This document shows positions 8,644 to 16,987 of a stretch of DNA of 64,000 nucleotides, one piece after another. The notes under the pieces were generated by a model. It worked only from the letters and a program-made list of their open reading frames with translations, was not told the DNA's origin and made no database searches. Positions within the stretch are counted from its first letter, which is position 1. Every line of letters starts with the position of its first letter. The position numbers and the translations under genes were made by a program. This DNA comes from Paenibacillus_G filicis (GTDB lineage: Bacteria; Bacillota; Bacilli; Paenibacillales; NBRC-103111): assembly GCF_038070315.1 (NCBI RefSeq), contig NZ_JBBPCC010000009.1:124001-188000 (forward strand). Direction: 5' to 3'.

Positions 8644-9729
8644 ATGTCCCGTATTTACCGAATTGCCATCGTAGGCTGCGGCGGTATCGCCAAAGGCAAG
8701 CATCTGCCAAGCCTCAGCAAGCTGTCCAATATCGAACTGGTTGCCTTCTGCGATATCGTCGAAGAACGCGCTCAAGAGGCAAAAGACCAATACGGAGCAG
8801 AGGGCGCAGCGGTTTACACCGATTATCGCGAGCTGCTTAATGATAGCTCGATCGATATCGTGCATGTGTGTACGCCGAACGACTCCCACGCGGAGATCTC
8901 TATTGCCGCTCTGGAATCCGGCAAGCACGTCATGTCCGAGAAACCAATGGCCAAGACGGCAGCTGACGCTAAGCGGATGCTGGAAGCGGCTGAGCGTACG
9001 GGCAAGAAGCTCACTGTTGGCTACAACAACCGTTTCCGTCCGGACAGCCAGCATCTGAAGAAGCTGTGCGAGGGAGGCGAGCTGGGCGAAATTTATTATG
9101 CCAAAGCTCATGCCATCCGCCGCCGTGCCGTTCCGACATGGGGCGTATTCCTGGATGAAGAGAAGCAGGGCGGAGGTCCGCTGATCGATATTGGGACGCA
9201 TGCGCTGGACTTGACGCTGTGGATGATGAACAATTACAAGCCGAAGGTTGTACTCGGCACCTCGTACCACAAGCTCAGTCAGACTGAGAATGCGGCGAAT
9301 GCCTGGGGGCCTTGGGATCCGTCCAAGTTCACCGTCGAGGATTCCGCGTTCGGTATGATCGTGATGGAGGATGGCGCGAGCATCGTACTGGAGTCGAGCT
9401 GGGCGCTCAATACGCTGGAAGTCGACGAAGCGAAGTGCACGCTGAGCGGGACCCAGGGCGGCGCGGATATGAAGGGCGGCCTGCGGATCAATGGCGAGAA
9501 GCACAGCCGTCTGTACACGAGCGAAGTGGAATTGAAAGCCGGTGGCGTAGCCTTCTACGACGGTAAAGCCGAGAAGGATGCCGATCTGGAGATGAGACGC
9601 TGGATCGAGGCGATCGACGAGGACAAGGAGCCGGTCGTGACACCTCAGCAAGCCTATGTCGTCTCCCTCATTCTCGAGGCGATCTATGAATCCTCCCGCA
9701 CAGGCAAGGCCGTTTATCTGGACGTATAG
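8644..9729 (+). CDS. Gfo/Idh/MocA family oxidoreductase
   Basis: This 361-residue protein has a canonical nucleotide-binding loop, IVGCGGIAKGKH, the catalytic EKP (MSEKPMAK) and LIDIGTHALDL. The middle part RRRAVPTWGVFLDEEKQGGGP is closely similar to that of the protein encoded at 24840, so the two are paralogues of one subfamily with probably related substrates. AAGGAGGA overlaps the end of the AraC gene and sets the start. It is the last gene of its cluster and is followed by a strong terminator. Confidence 0.9.
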   Translation: MSRIYRIAIVGCGGIAKGKHLPSLSKLSNIELVAFCDIVEERAQEAKDQYGAEGAAVYTDYRELLNDSSIDIVHVCTPNDSHAEISIAALESGKHVMSEKPMAKTAADAKRMLEAAERTGKKLTVGYNNRFRPDSQHLKKLCEGGELGEIYYAKAHAIRRRAVPTWGVFLDEEKQGGGPLIDIGTHALDLTLWMMNNYKPKVVLGTSYHKLSQTENAANAWGPWDPSKFTVEDSAFGMIVMEDGASIVLESSWALNTLEVDEAKCTLSGTQGGADMKGGLRINGEKHSRLYTSEVELKAGGVAFYDGKAEKDADLEMRRWIEAIDEDKEPVVTPQQAYVVSLILEAIYESSRTGKAVYLDV

Positions 9730-9747
9730 TATCGTGCATCGAAAATC

Positions 9748-9781
9748 AGACCGTTTCCTGTTTCCAGGGAACGGTCTTTTT
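9748..9781 (+). terminator. Terminator of the first sugar-oxidoreductase cluster
   Basis: AGACCGTTTCC and GGGAACGGTCT pair around TGTTTCCA and are followed by TTTTT. Confidence 0.9.
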
Positions 9782-9860
9782 GGTGCTTGGCCGCATGAAC
9801 AGCTAAGGCGTACAAGTTTCGGCATATCACAGGCAGATGACGGAGGAAGCGCCGCGAATC

Positions 9861-10727
9861 TTACAGCGTCTTTACATGCAATGGCTTCCGGGAAATAAAG
9901 AGTGCCGCTGCCACCACAACAATAGCGACCAGAATGCCCGACTCTCCTGTCCACAGCAGCGCATTCTTCCCTTGGGTGAAGGCGTCGAAGACGTCCTGGA
10001 TGATCGCATTCCAAGCTGCATGCAGCAGGACGGCAGGCCATACGCTGCCTGTAGATAACCGCAATCGTCCGATGATGCATCCGAAGGCGGTGATTGTGAT
10101 CATAAACAGAACGACGGAGAGTACAGGGTACGGACCGGAATAATAATTCCCTGCAAGGATCATCGGAAGATGCCAGATTCCCCAGATGATTCCGCTTGTC
10201 AGGATAGGGAAGGGGATACGGGCGTCGATCAGACGGGTAAGCATATAGCCCCGCCAGCCTAATTCCTCCCCAGCGCTGCCGATCAGGCCCAGCGCCGTCC
10301 CGGCGAACATCTGCATGAGTAAGAGTCCCACAAATACGATAACAGGCGAAGCTTTAAGAGAAGTTTCAGGTGTGACAACCTCCACAAGTCCTGTGATCCA
10401 GGCTGTACCGTAGGCCGCAAGACCAATAATCACAGGAAGCAGCAGAATAAACGGCAGGGTTCTGAGCGTTTTCCGCCCGCCTATCAGCAGGGAGATATCG
10501 GCTTTTCCTTCGCGCAGCAGCAAGCGGGTGAAGATGGAGGCTAGACCAGGCGTCCACATCAGAAACAAGACACCAAGATCAGCGATCTTCATGGCAAGCA
10601 CATAGCCAAGGATGGAGAGCGGGATAAGAAATGCGAAAAAGACAAGAAGTCCCCGACGGGCAGAACGAACAGGGGATTTTAGCCTGTTCGGAACGATGGC
10701 AGGCGTGCCGCCATAGCTGGTTTTCAT
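9861..10727 (-). CDS. CPBP family intramembrane metalloprotease
   Basis: This 288-residue membrane protein has about eight hydrophobic segments. It carries the three CPBP (Abi/CAAX protease) motifs: EELGWRGYML with the EExxxR signature, a WHLPMIL segment and the C-terminal HAAWNAI. Family members are Rce1-like glutamyl or metal-dependent proteases; in Firmicutes many act in bacteriocin immunity or regulated proteolysis, but the target here is unknown. The ATG at 10727 is chosen because AAGGAG lies just upstream; the open frame continues further but without coding character. Confidence 0.87.
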   Translation of the reverse strand: MKTSYGGTPAIVPNRLKSPVRSARRGLLVFFAFLIPLSILGYVLAMKIADLGVLFLMWTPGLASIFTRLLLREGKADISLLIGGRKTLRTLPFILLLPVIIGLAAYGTAWITGLVEVVTPETSLKASPVIVFVGLLLMQMFAGTALGLIGSAGEELGWRGYMLTRLIDARIPFPILTSGIIWGIWHLPMILAGNYYSGPYPVLSVVLFMITITAFGCIIGRLRLSTGSVWPAVLLHAAWNAIIQDVFDAFTQGKNALLWTGESGILVAIVVVAAALFISRKPLHVKTL

Positions 10728-11081
10728 GAATGAGTTGCTCCTTTTGTGAAAAGTATGTAGGTCCTGATGTAGTATAACATCGCACGTACATGGTCTGAAC
10801 AAACTGAAGTCCAGCCCATTCCTAGTCCAAAGTCTAGACATTCACTTGACATAATTTGTAGCAAGGGTACGGGGGAAAGCTTATGGATCACGCTTGTACG
10901 TGTCCCTTTACATCAAATTTATATTGCAATTTATGTAAATTACGTTATGATAAAAGATAGTTCATAATGCCTAATGTGAACTTATCTAACGCCCCGGGAT
11001 GAAGGTTTTCTTGTCTTCAAGATTAGAGGGAGCACGGAAGAATGAATAGGATCAGGATGAAGCGTAGGGGGATTATCTAGC
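10728..11081. other. Intergenic region between CPBP gene and chemoreceptor gene
   Basis: This 354-base AT-richer stretch separates divergent genes. It contains TTGACA at 10846-10851 without a good -10 box at the expected distance, and AT-rich sequence at 10915-10965 that could carry promoters. A sigma-D type motility promoter was looked for and not found. No RNA structure or small gene was recognised. Confidence 0.5.
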
Positions 11082-12767
11082 ATGAAATTAACCATAGGTA
11101 AAAAGTTGTACGGCAGTTTCAGTGTGATTCTGATCTTTCTGATCGTGCTGGGGATTATTGCTTACACGGCATTGGCCCGGGTGGTCGGTTCCTATGAGGA
11201 CATGATCGGACGGCGGGCATCCTTGCTCATTCTTATGAAGGATATCCAGGTCAAGGCGATCGAGCAGAACAGCAGCCTGAAGGAGTATCTGCTGATGGGC
11301 AGCGAGTCCTCCAAGAATAAGACGGTGGCATCGAATACGGAAACCAGTGAATCCATCACGCGGGCCATGGAGCTGGCCAAGTTACAGGATCATAAGGATT
11401 TACTGGCCGAGCTATCCGAATTGAATGGGACCTATCTGGAGCTGGCGAAAACCGTCATGGCGGCCTCGACGCTCAAGCAGGGTCAGGATATAGCCACGCA
11501 GAATACGTTTCCGATCGGCCTCAAGATCGCCAGCGATGCCAAAAAACTGGCCGACGATCAGCAGAAGCTGATGGACGAGGGTGCGGCGGCTAACAGCAAG
11601 CTAATTGAGGGAGCGAATACGCTGCTGGTCATCACGATTCTTCTGTCCATCGTCGTATCCGCTGTACTCGGCACATACATATCCAGGCATTTGTCCAGGC
11701 CGATTGTCGCTTTGTCGCAAGCCGCCAGACGCATTGCTTCCGGGGACCTCAGAACGACAGGTGTCTCAGTCAGCAATAAGGATGAACTCGGAGAGCTGGC
11801 TTTATCTTTCGGGCGGATGGGGGAGGAGCTTCGAGGCTTGATCCGTCAAATTCAGGATTCCGTGGAGCATACGGCAGCCAGCTCGGAGCAGCTTACCGCC
11901 AGCTCCGGCCAGTCGGCGGAGTCGGCCAGCGGCATGGCAGGCGCGATTCGCACGATTGCAGCAGGCAGCGGCATGCAGGCGGCCAGCGCGGACGAATGCG
12001 CGACTGCGATGCAGGAGATGGCCTCCGGTCTGCAGCGGATTGCGGAGTCATCCGCGGATGTAGCCGATATGGCCGCTCATGCGATGAGTCGTGTCGACGG
12101 AGGGCACACCGCCCTGCAGCTGACGATTGATCGGATGGACAGCATCCTGGAGACGGTACAAAGCGCCTCCGGGCAAGCCTCCGAGCTCGATGCCCACTCC
12201 AAGCAGATCGGGCAGATCGTAGGACTGATCGCAGACATCTCGCAGCAAACGAACTTGCTGGCCTTGAATGCATCTATTGAAGCGGCCAGAGCGGGAGAGC
12301 ATGGCAAGGGCTTTGCTGTGGTTGCCGAGGAAGTGAAGAACTTGGCTGCTCAAACTAAGGAATCGGCAGGCCGGGTAGAGCACATTATCCGCCTGATCCG
12401 GGACAGCACGGGCAAGATCGTCGAGGCAGTCGACGTGAGCGTGCAGGAGGTCCGGACGGGGAGTCAGGCCGTTAACGAGGCAGGGGAAGCATTCACGGAG
12501 ATTCGCGAAGCGATGCGTAGCGCGGTGCATCAGATTCAAGAGGTGTCGGCTTCCTCCGAGGAAGTATCGGCGGGTTCGGAGCAGGTGCTTGCGGCCGTCG
12601 AAGAAGTGTCCCGCATCTCGCGGGACATCTCGGAGCATACCCGGCAGGCCGCTGCAGCTACCGAGGAGCAGCTCGCTTCTATGGAGCAGATCGCCACATC
12701 GGCGTCCGGCTTGAGTGAGCTAGCTCAGACGCTCCAGACGAAGGTCCGCACGTTTACGATCGAATAG
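11082..12767 (+). CDS. Methyl-accepting chemotaxis protein
   Basis: This 561-residue transmembrane receptor has a membrane segment at about residues 12-34, an extracellular four-helix-bundle type sensing domain of about 145 residues, a second membrane segment at about 181-202, a HAMP domain at about 203-256, and a cytoplasmic signalling domain. The conserved hairpin tip includes ISQQTNLLALNASIEAARAG and GKGFAVVAEEVKNLA. It would pass an external signal to CheA/CheW and so to the flagellar motor. The ligand cannot be read from the sequence. No other che gene of the classical pathway is adjacent; motAB lies about 20 kb away. Confidence 0.93.
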   Translation: MKLTIGKKLYGSFSVILIFLIVLGIIAYTALARVVGSYEDMIGRRASLLILMKDIQVKAIEQNSSLKEYLLMGSESSKNKTVASNTETSESITRAMELAKLQDHKDLLAELSELNGTYLELAKTVMAASTLKQGQDIATQNTFPIGLKIASDAKKLADDQQKLMDEGAAANSKLIEGANTLLVITILLSIVVSAVLGTYISRHLSRPIVALSQAARRIASGDLRTTGVSVSNKDELGELALSFGRMGEELRGLIRQIQDSVEHTAASSEQLTASSGQSAESASGMAGAIRTIAAGSGMQAASADECATAMQEMASGLQRIAESSADVADMAAHAMSRVDGGHTALQLTIDRMDSILETVQSASGQASELDAHSKQIGQIVGLIADISQQTNLLALNASIEAARAGEHGKGFAVVAEEVKNLAAQTKESAGRVEHIIRLIRDSTGKIVEAVDVSVQEVRTGSQAVNEAGEAFTEIREAMRSAVHQIQEVSASSEEVSAGSEQVLAAVEEVSRISRDISEHTRQAAAATEEQLASMEQIATSASGLSELAQTLQTKVRTFTIE

Positions 12768-12898
12768 GCATATTCAGCCAATTTTCAGCTAACCTTTGGT
12801 TTGCGCTCAGCGGAGCTTCATGTTCGTTTCAGATTTCTTCTTTATGATGGGTCTTGTAGCAGCCCAAACCCATTCTAATCACAAAGGAGAATGAACAC

Positions 12899-13717
12899 AT
12901 GAATCCCATGATGAAGAAGATCGCAACAGGAACCTTGGCAGTCGGACTATTGGCAGGAGGGGCCGGCGTTTATTATTCACAAGCCTTTGCGGCGACGGAT
13001 TCTTCCGCTCCAGCAGCAGACAGTCAGGCAGCAGGCAAAGCGCCTAGAACCCACGGTGGTGAAAAGGGTGCCCGGGGTCCGTTTGGCGGCGACTTCAAGC
13101 GCGGCGGAGGCGGTCTCGTGGAGCAAACGGCAACGGTGCTTGGCGTCGAAGCTTCGGTGATCCGCGACGAGCTTAAGCAGCAGAAGACACTGGCGCAAAT
13201 TGCGCTGGACAAGGCTAATCTGAGCGAAGACGCCTTCCTGCAGAAGCTGCTGGATGCGGAAAAAACGAAATTGACGGAGCAGGTCACAGCGGGCAAGCTG
13301 ACGCAGGCTCAGGCCGATGAGCGGATAGCTGGACTGTCCGAGCGGATTCAAAAAGAAATTACGGCAGTCGGCGGTTCGTTCGATGGCAAGGGAGGAGGGC
13401 ATGGCGGTCAGCCAGGCAAAGGAGGCTTCCCAGGTGGAGGCCGAGGCGGCTTTGGACCGTTCGGCAGTCCGGAAGCCTTGTCGTCCGCGCTCGGCTTGAC
13501 CAAGGATGAGTTGTCCGCTGCCCTGAAGGAAGGGAAGTCGCTCACCGAAATTGCAGCGGATAAAGGCATCGACAAGGATCAGCTTGTCAGTAAAATTAAA
13601 GACTCACTCGATGAGCCGATCCGTCAGTTCATCGACCGGAAGCATACGGGCAAGGAGCAGCCGCCAGCGCCTGCTTCCGGCACGGCGACGGATGCAACAA
13701 GCGGTGCAGGAGCCTAA
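12899..13717 (+). CDS. Secreted Gly-rich protein with two copies of a helical repeat
   Basis: This 272-residue protein begins with a signal peptide (MNPMMKKIATGTLAVGLLAGG, with AFAA as the likely cleavage region). The mature part contains two related helical units at about residues 77-125 and 197-240, each with the pattern LG(V/L)-x-x-(S/D)-x(I/L)-x-x-x-L-K, then a Lys-(T/S)-L-(A/T)-x-I-A segment. Two Gly-rich linkers (GGDFKRGGGG and GGGHGGQPGKGGFPGGGRGG) precede them, and a Pro/Thr/Ala tail follows. Such proteins are common exported proteins of Gram-positive bacteria and have no settled function. AAAGGAGA precedes the ATG, and a strong terminator follows, so it is monocistronic. Confidence 0.75.
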   Translation: MNPMMKKIATGTLAVGLLAGGAGVYYSQAFAATDSSAPAADSQAAGKAPRTHGGEKGARGPFGGDFKRGGGGLVEQTATVLGVEASVIRDELKQQKTLAQIALDKANLSEDAFLQKLLDAEKTKLTEQVTAGKLTQAQADERIAGLSERIQKEITAVGGSFDGKGGGHGGQPGKGGFPGGGRGGFGPFGSPEALSSALGLTKDELSAALKEGKSLTEIAADKGIDKDQLVSKIKDSLDEPIRQFIDRKHTGKEQPPAPASGTATDATSGAGA

Positions 13718-13748
13718 GCCGCTCGAAGTATAGCTCCATAGGTATAGA

Positions 13749-13790
13749 AAGGCCGGTTCGCCTCCTGATGGGAGGGGAACCGGCCTTTTT
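13749..13790. terminator. Bidirectional terminator
   Basis: AAAGGCCGGTTCGCCTCC pairs with GGGAGGGGAACCGGCCTTT around a four-base loop and is followed by a T run. The mirrored A run on the left side allows use by the convergent gene as well. Confidence 0.9.
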
Positions 13791-13860
13791 GTGTTTGGAA
13801 GGAGTTGCGACAGAGAGTCCGTGGGCTACTTCGGACTGCCCGGGAAATCCAGGCCAGCAG

Positions 13861-15399
13861 CTACTTCTGGATCGTTTCGAGCAAGCCGTTGGTAAAATAC
13901 AAGTAGCTGTCATTGCCGATGCCAAGTCCGCGGTATACCCATTGCTCCGAGACGCCAAGCACGGTTTTCATCTCGTTGATCTTATTCGGCTTGCCCCAGG
14001 CGAGTTCCGCTTGTTCCCGGGTCATGCCGATTTTGACCTTACCCTCGCGAATCAGGCTCTTGATTGATTCGGACCAGTTAAAATCATTAAGCGGGTCTCT
14101 AATATAGAAAGAATCGATAAGCTGATCGAGGGAGGAGAACGTATAGGTGATCTCCTGCTTGCCATTGCTGAGGGTGACCTTGGCACCGTTGTAGCTGATC
14201 ACAGTCAGCGGCTCAAATTCATGAAATTGTGGACCGGAGAAATCATGGCCGGCGTACGGCAGAGTAGCCGCCCATAGCTTCGGATATTCCTTCCAAATGT
14301 TCTCGGCCCCAGTGTCCAGAGCAAGCTGCTTGATCCCTTTGGCAATCACGGCGTCCTTCCCCCAGGAGGCATCCTTGCTTAGATCGGCTGCGGTCAGATC
14401 GATGCGATGATTGTCGCCCCAAGCGGCTTTCATGTCCATATACTCCGTAAGAAAGGCAACCGGCACATAGATGACATCCTGCTCAGAAATCGGCGGATAC
14501 TCCAGGCGTGCGCCATGCTCGTCCATGCCACGGCCGTAATAAGTCATCAGGCTGCTGTCCGAACGGATGAGCAGGATACGCTGCGGCAGATTGATTCGGA
14601 GAATGCCGTCCACGGATTCCGCCGAGATCTTGAGCTTGCCGAGCAGGCTCCATAGTGGAACATGCACCGCATTGTTGCGCACGATCGGTGCAAAGTCAGA
14701 TTGGAGATAGCTGCCGTTGACATAGATCTGATAGCCCTGAGCGCCGGCTGGAGGGGAATCCTCCGAAGCAGATGAGTTTTTTTGAAGACCGGTAGGTTTG
14801 CCCTCGTTCCAGGCGCCCTGGTACCAAATATCGCCATAGATCGAAGTACCACGTACGGCTTGGCCTTGACCGTGAGGCAAGCCGTTCTTCGTCTCCCCTT
14901 CATAGACAAAGCCGGTTCCCTCCCACTCGTAGTAAGGATGGGTACTGATATACAGCTCCTTGTCCTTCGTCACGACTTCAGCGTACTTCTTCTCCGCATT
15001 CCAGCTCACCGAAGCGCCGAATGCCTCGGTGACGAAGCGCAGCGGGACGAAGGTTTTTTCGTCAAGAATTTGCGGAGCAGTCTCCAGCGTCTTTCCTTTT
15101 CCGTTGACCTGAACGTCATGGTCGCCAATCGTGAGCTTGACGGTCGAGCCGTCCTTGTCCAGGGTAATCGACTTGGTAGCGGCTTCCCAGGTCAGCTTGG
15201 CGCTCAGCACATCCGTCAGATCTCGCAGCGGGACGAGCACGCTGCCTTGTACCAATACGCCGATATCCATATTCAGAGCTTCCTTGGTCTTGGCTGCGGG
15301 CTTGTCAGCCCCTGCGGCCACGGCTGGCCATACTCCGCAGAACAGCATCCCGCTCAGAGCCAGGGCGGTGGCGGACCGTCTCCAACTTGTTTGTTTCAT
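13861..15399 (-). CDS. Secreted stalk-domain (copper amine oxidase N-like) protein with MORN-like segment
   Basis: This 512-residue exported protein has a signal peptide (about residues 1-30). A copper-amine-oxidase N-terminal-like 'stalk' domain at about 45-140 has paired motifs VLVPLRDLTDVL and TFVPLRFVTEAFGASVSWN. A central segment with GTGFVYEGETKNGLPHGQG and YQGAWNEGKPTG resembles MORN repeats. A second stalk-like half follows (VPLWSLLGKL, IYVPVAFLTEYM). The C-terminal part includes IGMTREQAELAWGKPNKIN, as in SmpA/BamE-like domains. Stalk domains are thought to anchor or display exported proteins in Paenibacillaceae; no enzyme active site is seen. The function is unknown. Confidence 0.8.
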   Translation of the reverse strand: MKQTSWRRSATALALSGMLFCGVWPAVAAGADKPAAKTKEALNMDIGVLVQGSVLVPLRDLTDVLSAKLTWEAATKSITLDKDGSTVKLTIGDHDVQVNGKGKTLETAPQILDEKTFVPLRFVTEAFGASVSWNAEKKYAEVVTKDKELYISTHPYYEWEGTGFVYEGETKNGLPHGQGQAVRGTSIYGDIWYQGAWNEGKPTGLQKNSSASEDSPPAGAQGYQIYVNGSYLQSDFAPIVRNNAVHVPLWSLLGKLKISAESVDGILRINLPQRILLIRSDSSLMTYYGRGMDEHGARLEYPPISEQDVIYVPVAFLTEYMDMKAAWGDNHRIDLTAADLSKDASWGKDAVIAKGIKQLALDTGAENIWKEYPKLWAATLPYAGHDFSGPQFHEFEPLTVISYNGAKVTLSNGKQEITYTFSSLDQLIDSFYIRDPLNDFNWSESIKSLIREGKVKIGMTREQAELAWGKPNKINEMKTVLGVSEQWVYRGLGIGNDSYLYFTNGLLETIQK

Positions 15400-15550
15400 A
15401 GATAAACCCTTCCTTCGTATGATCTAAAATTATGGCAATTACCCAATCTATTCCATGGGGTTAAGAATAATATCGGTTGGACATCGGTTTTCCATTAATT
15501 TCAATCCGGCTGCAAGATTCTGGATCGCCAAGGTTCCATAGATCACGATG

Positions 15551-16738
15551 CTATTCCGGTGGGTCCTGTAAGGTTTGGGTTTGGGCAGAAGATGCGGGTA
15601 TTCTTCGGGTTTCATAGAGCCCGGAATGAGCCTTAACCCACTTGAAGGCATGGTAAGCTAACACCTTGAGCACGGCATAGCCGGGAACGGCGAGGAGGAT
15701 ACCGATGATACCGAACAGATTGCCTGCGGTCAGGATGACGAAAATAATCGTCACGGGATGAATATGCAGCGACTTGCCCATGATTTGAGGGGAAATGAAT
15801 TTGCCCTCGATCAGTTGCACAACCGTCCAGACGACAGCCATCTTCAGCAGCATAGCTGGCGAGGTAACTGCCGCCACGATCAGGGCGGGTGTAATCGCGA
15901 TAATCGGGCCCAGATAGGGAACGATACTTGTGCAGGCGGCGATGGCGGCCAGCACGAGCGAGTAGTCCAGACCGATGATCAGGTAGCCGGCATACAGCAG
16001 AAAACCGATGCAGCAGCTTACGATGAGCTGTCCGCGTATGTAGGAGCTGAGCCTATCATTCATCTCGCCCAGTATCGTATAGCCGGACCGGCGCAGCAGG
16101 GTCGGGACGAAGCGCAGGATATAACGGGGCAGCTTGCGTCCGTCCTTTAGCAGATAAAACAAAATAAACGGCACAGCAGCCAGTGTCAGCACGGTCTCGG
16201 TCAGAGCACCTATGAATCCGCCGATGCCGGCTCCAGCCATATTGAGCAGCGAAGTAGCTTTCTCAGAGAGAGACGAAGCCCAGTCCACCGAGCCTGCGCC
16301 GAGGCTCTGCTGCATCTGGCTGAAGAAACGGCTGCCGAGCAGCTGGGCGAATTGCAGCTCGACCTGCTCACTGTAAGCAGGAAAGTTCCCGATCAGGCTC
16401 ATGATCTGCTCGCGGATCAGAGGAACGACCGTAGATATGAGCAGGGTAAGCATGCAGAGGATGAGCAAATATAAGGCTGCGATGGCATGCAGGCGCTTGA
16501 TGCGCCGCATCTCCAGCCAATCGACCAGCGGATTGAGCACATAATAGGCCGCAGCGGTTAATAGCAATGGCGGCAGGGTCGTATGGACCAGCACGACAAG
16601 CGGGGTGAAGACGAACGGAACATGATGCCAAACAAGCAGGTTCAAGCCAACCAGCAGTATAATCGATAAGAACACTACAAACTGATTATTCAGAAACAAA
16701 CGTTTAAATAAACTGGCTCTATTGCGCCTTGAACTCAT
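15551..16738 (-). CDS. AI-2E family transporter (PerM/YtvI-like membrane protein)
   Basis: This 395-residue membrane protein has about eight hydrophobic segments and the family core VPYLGPIIAITPALIVAA and IEGKFISPQIMGKSLHIHPVTI. The family includes TqsA, linked to autoinducer-2 export, and Na+/H+ antiporters, so the name does not fix the substrate. The ATG at 16738 is preferred because GGAGG lies about eight bases before it; an upstream ATG at 16771 has no such site. The gene lies downstream of and in the same direction as nothing obvious, and seems to be transcribed alone. Confidence 0.85.
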   Translation of the reverse strand: MSSRRNRASLFKRLFLNNQFVVFLSIILLVGLNLLVWHHVPFVFTPLVVLVHTTLPPLLLTAAAYYVLNPLVDWLEMRRIKRLHAIAALYLLILCMLTLLISTVVPLIREQIMSLIGNFPAYSEQVELQFAQLLGSRFFSQMQQSLGAGSVDWASSLSEKATSLLNMAGAGIGGFIGALTETVLTLAAVPFILFYLLKDGRKLPRYILRFVPTLLRRSGYTILGEMNDRLSSYIRGQLIVSCCIGFLLYAGYLIIGLDYSLVLAAIAACTSIVPYLGPIIAITPALIVAAVTSPAMLLKMAVVWTVVQLIEGKFISPQIMGKSLHIHPVTIIFVILTAGNLFGIIGILLAVPGYAVLKVLAYHAFKWVKAHSGLYETRRIPASSAQTQTLQDPPE

Positions 16739-16987
16739 ATCTATGCCTCCAGCCTTATCAGCTCTTGTCATGGGCAGGTAACCCTTGACTACTATATGTC
16801 TGTAATACCCGGATGTGCCGTGATCTGACGCTGATCAGACATACCCCTTGGTACTGGATGTGGAGAGGACAAAGCGAGATTGGAAAAAAGCTGCTTATTT
16901 CCTGTAGCACCCTCCTCTTAGCCGGTCACCGATCAGGGCATGCGCCCATATGCTGGAGGGAGCAACTGATAGGGGGAGGGATGAAGG

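Noticed and set aside
10728..11081. Cyclic-di-GMP riboswitch or sigma-D promoter before the chemoreceptor gene
   Set aside because: The conserved riboswitch core and the TAAA/GCCGATAT promoter boxes were looked for and not found.
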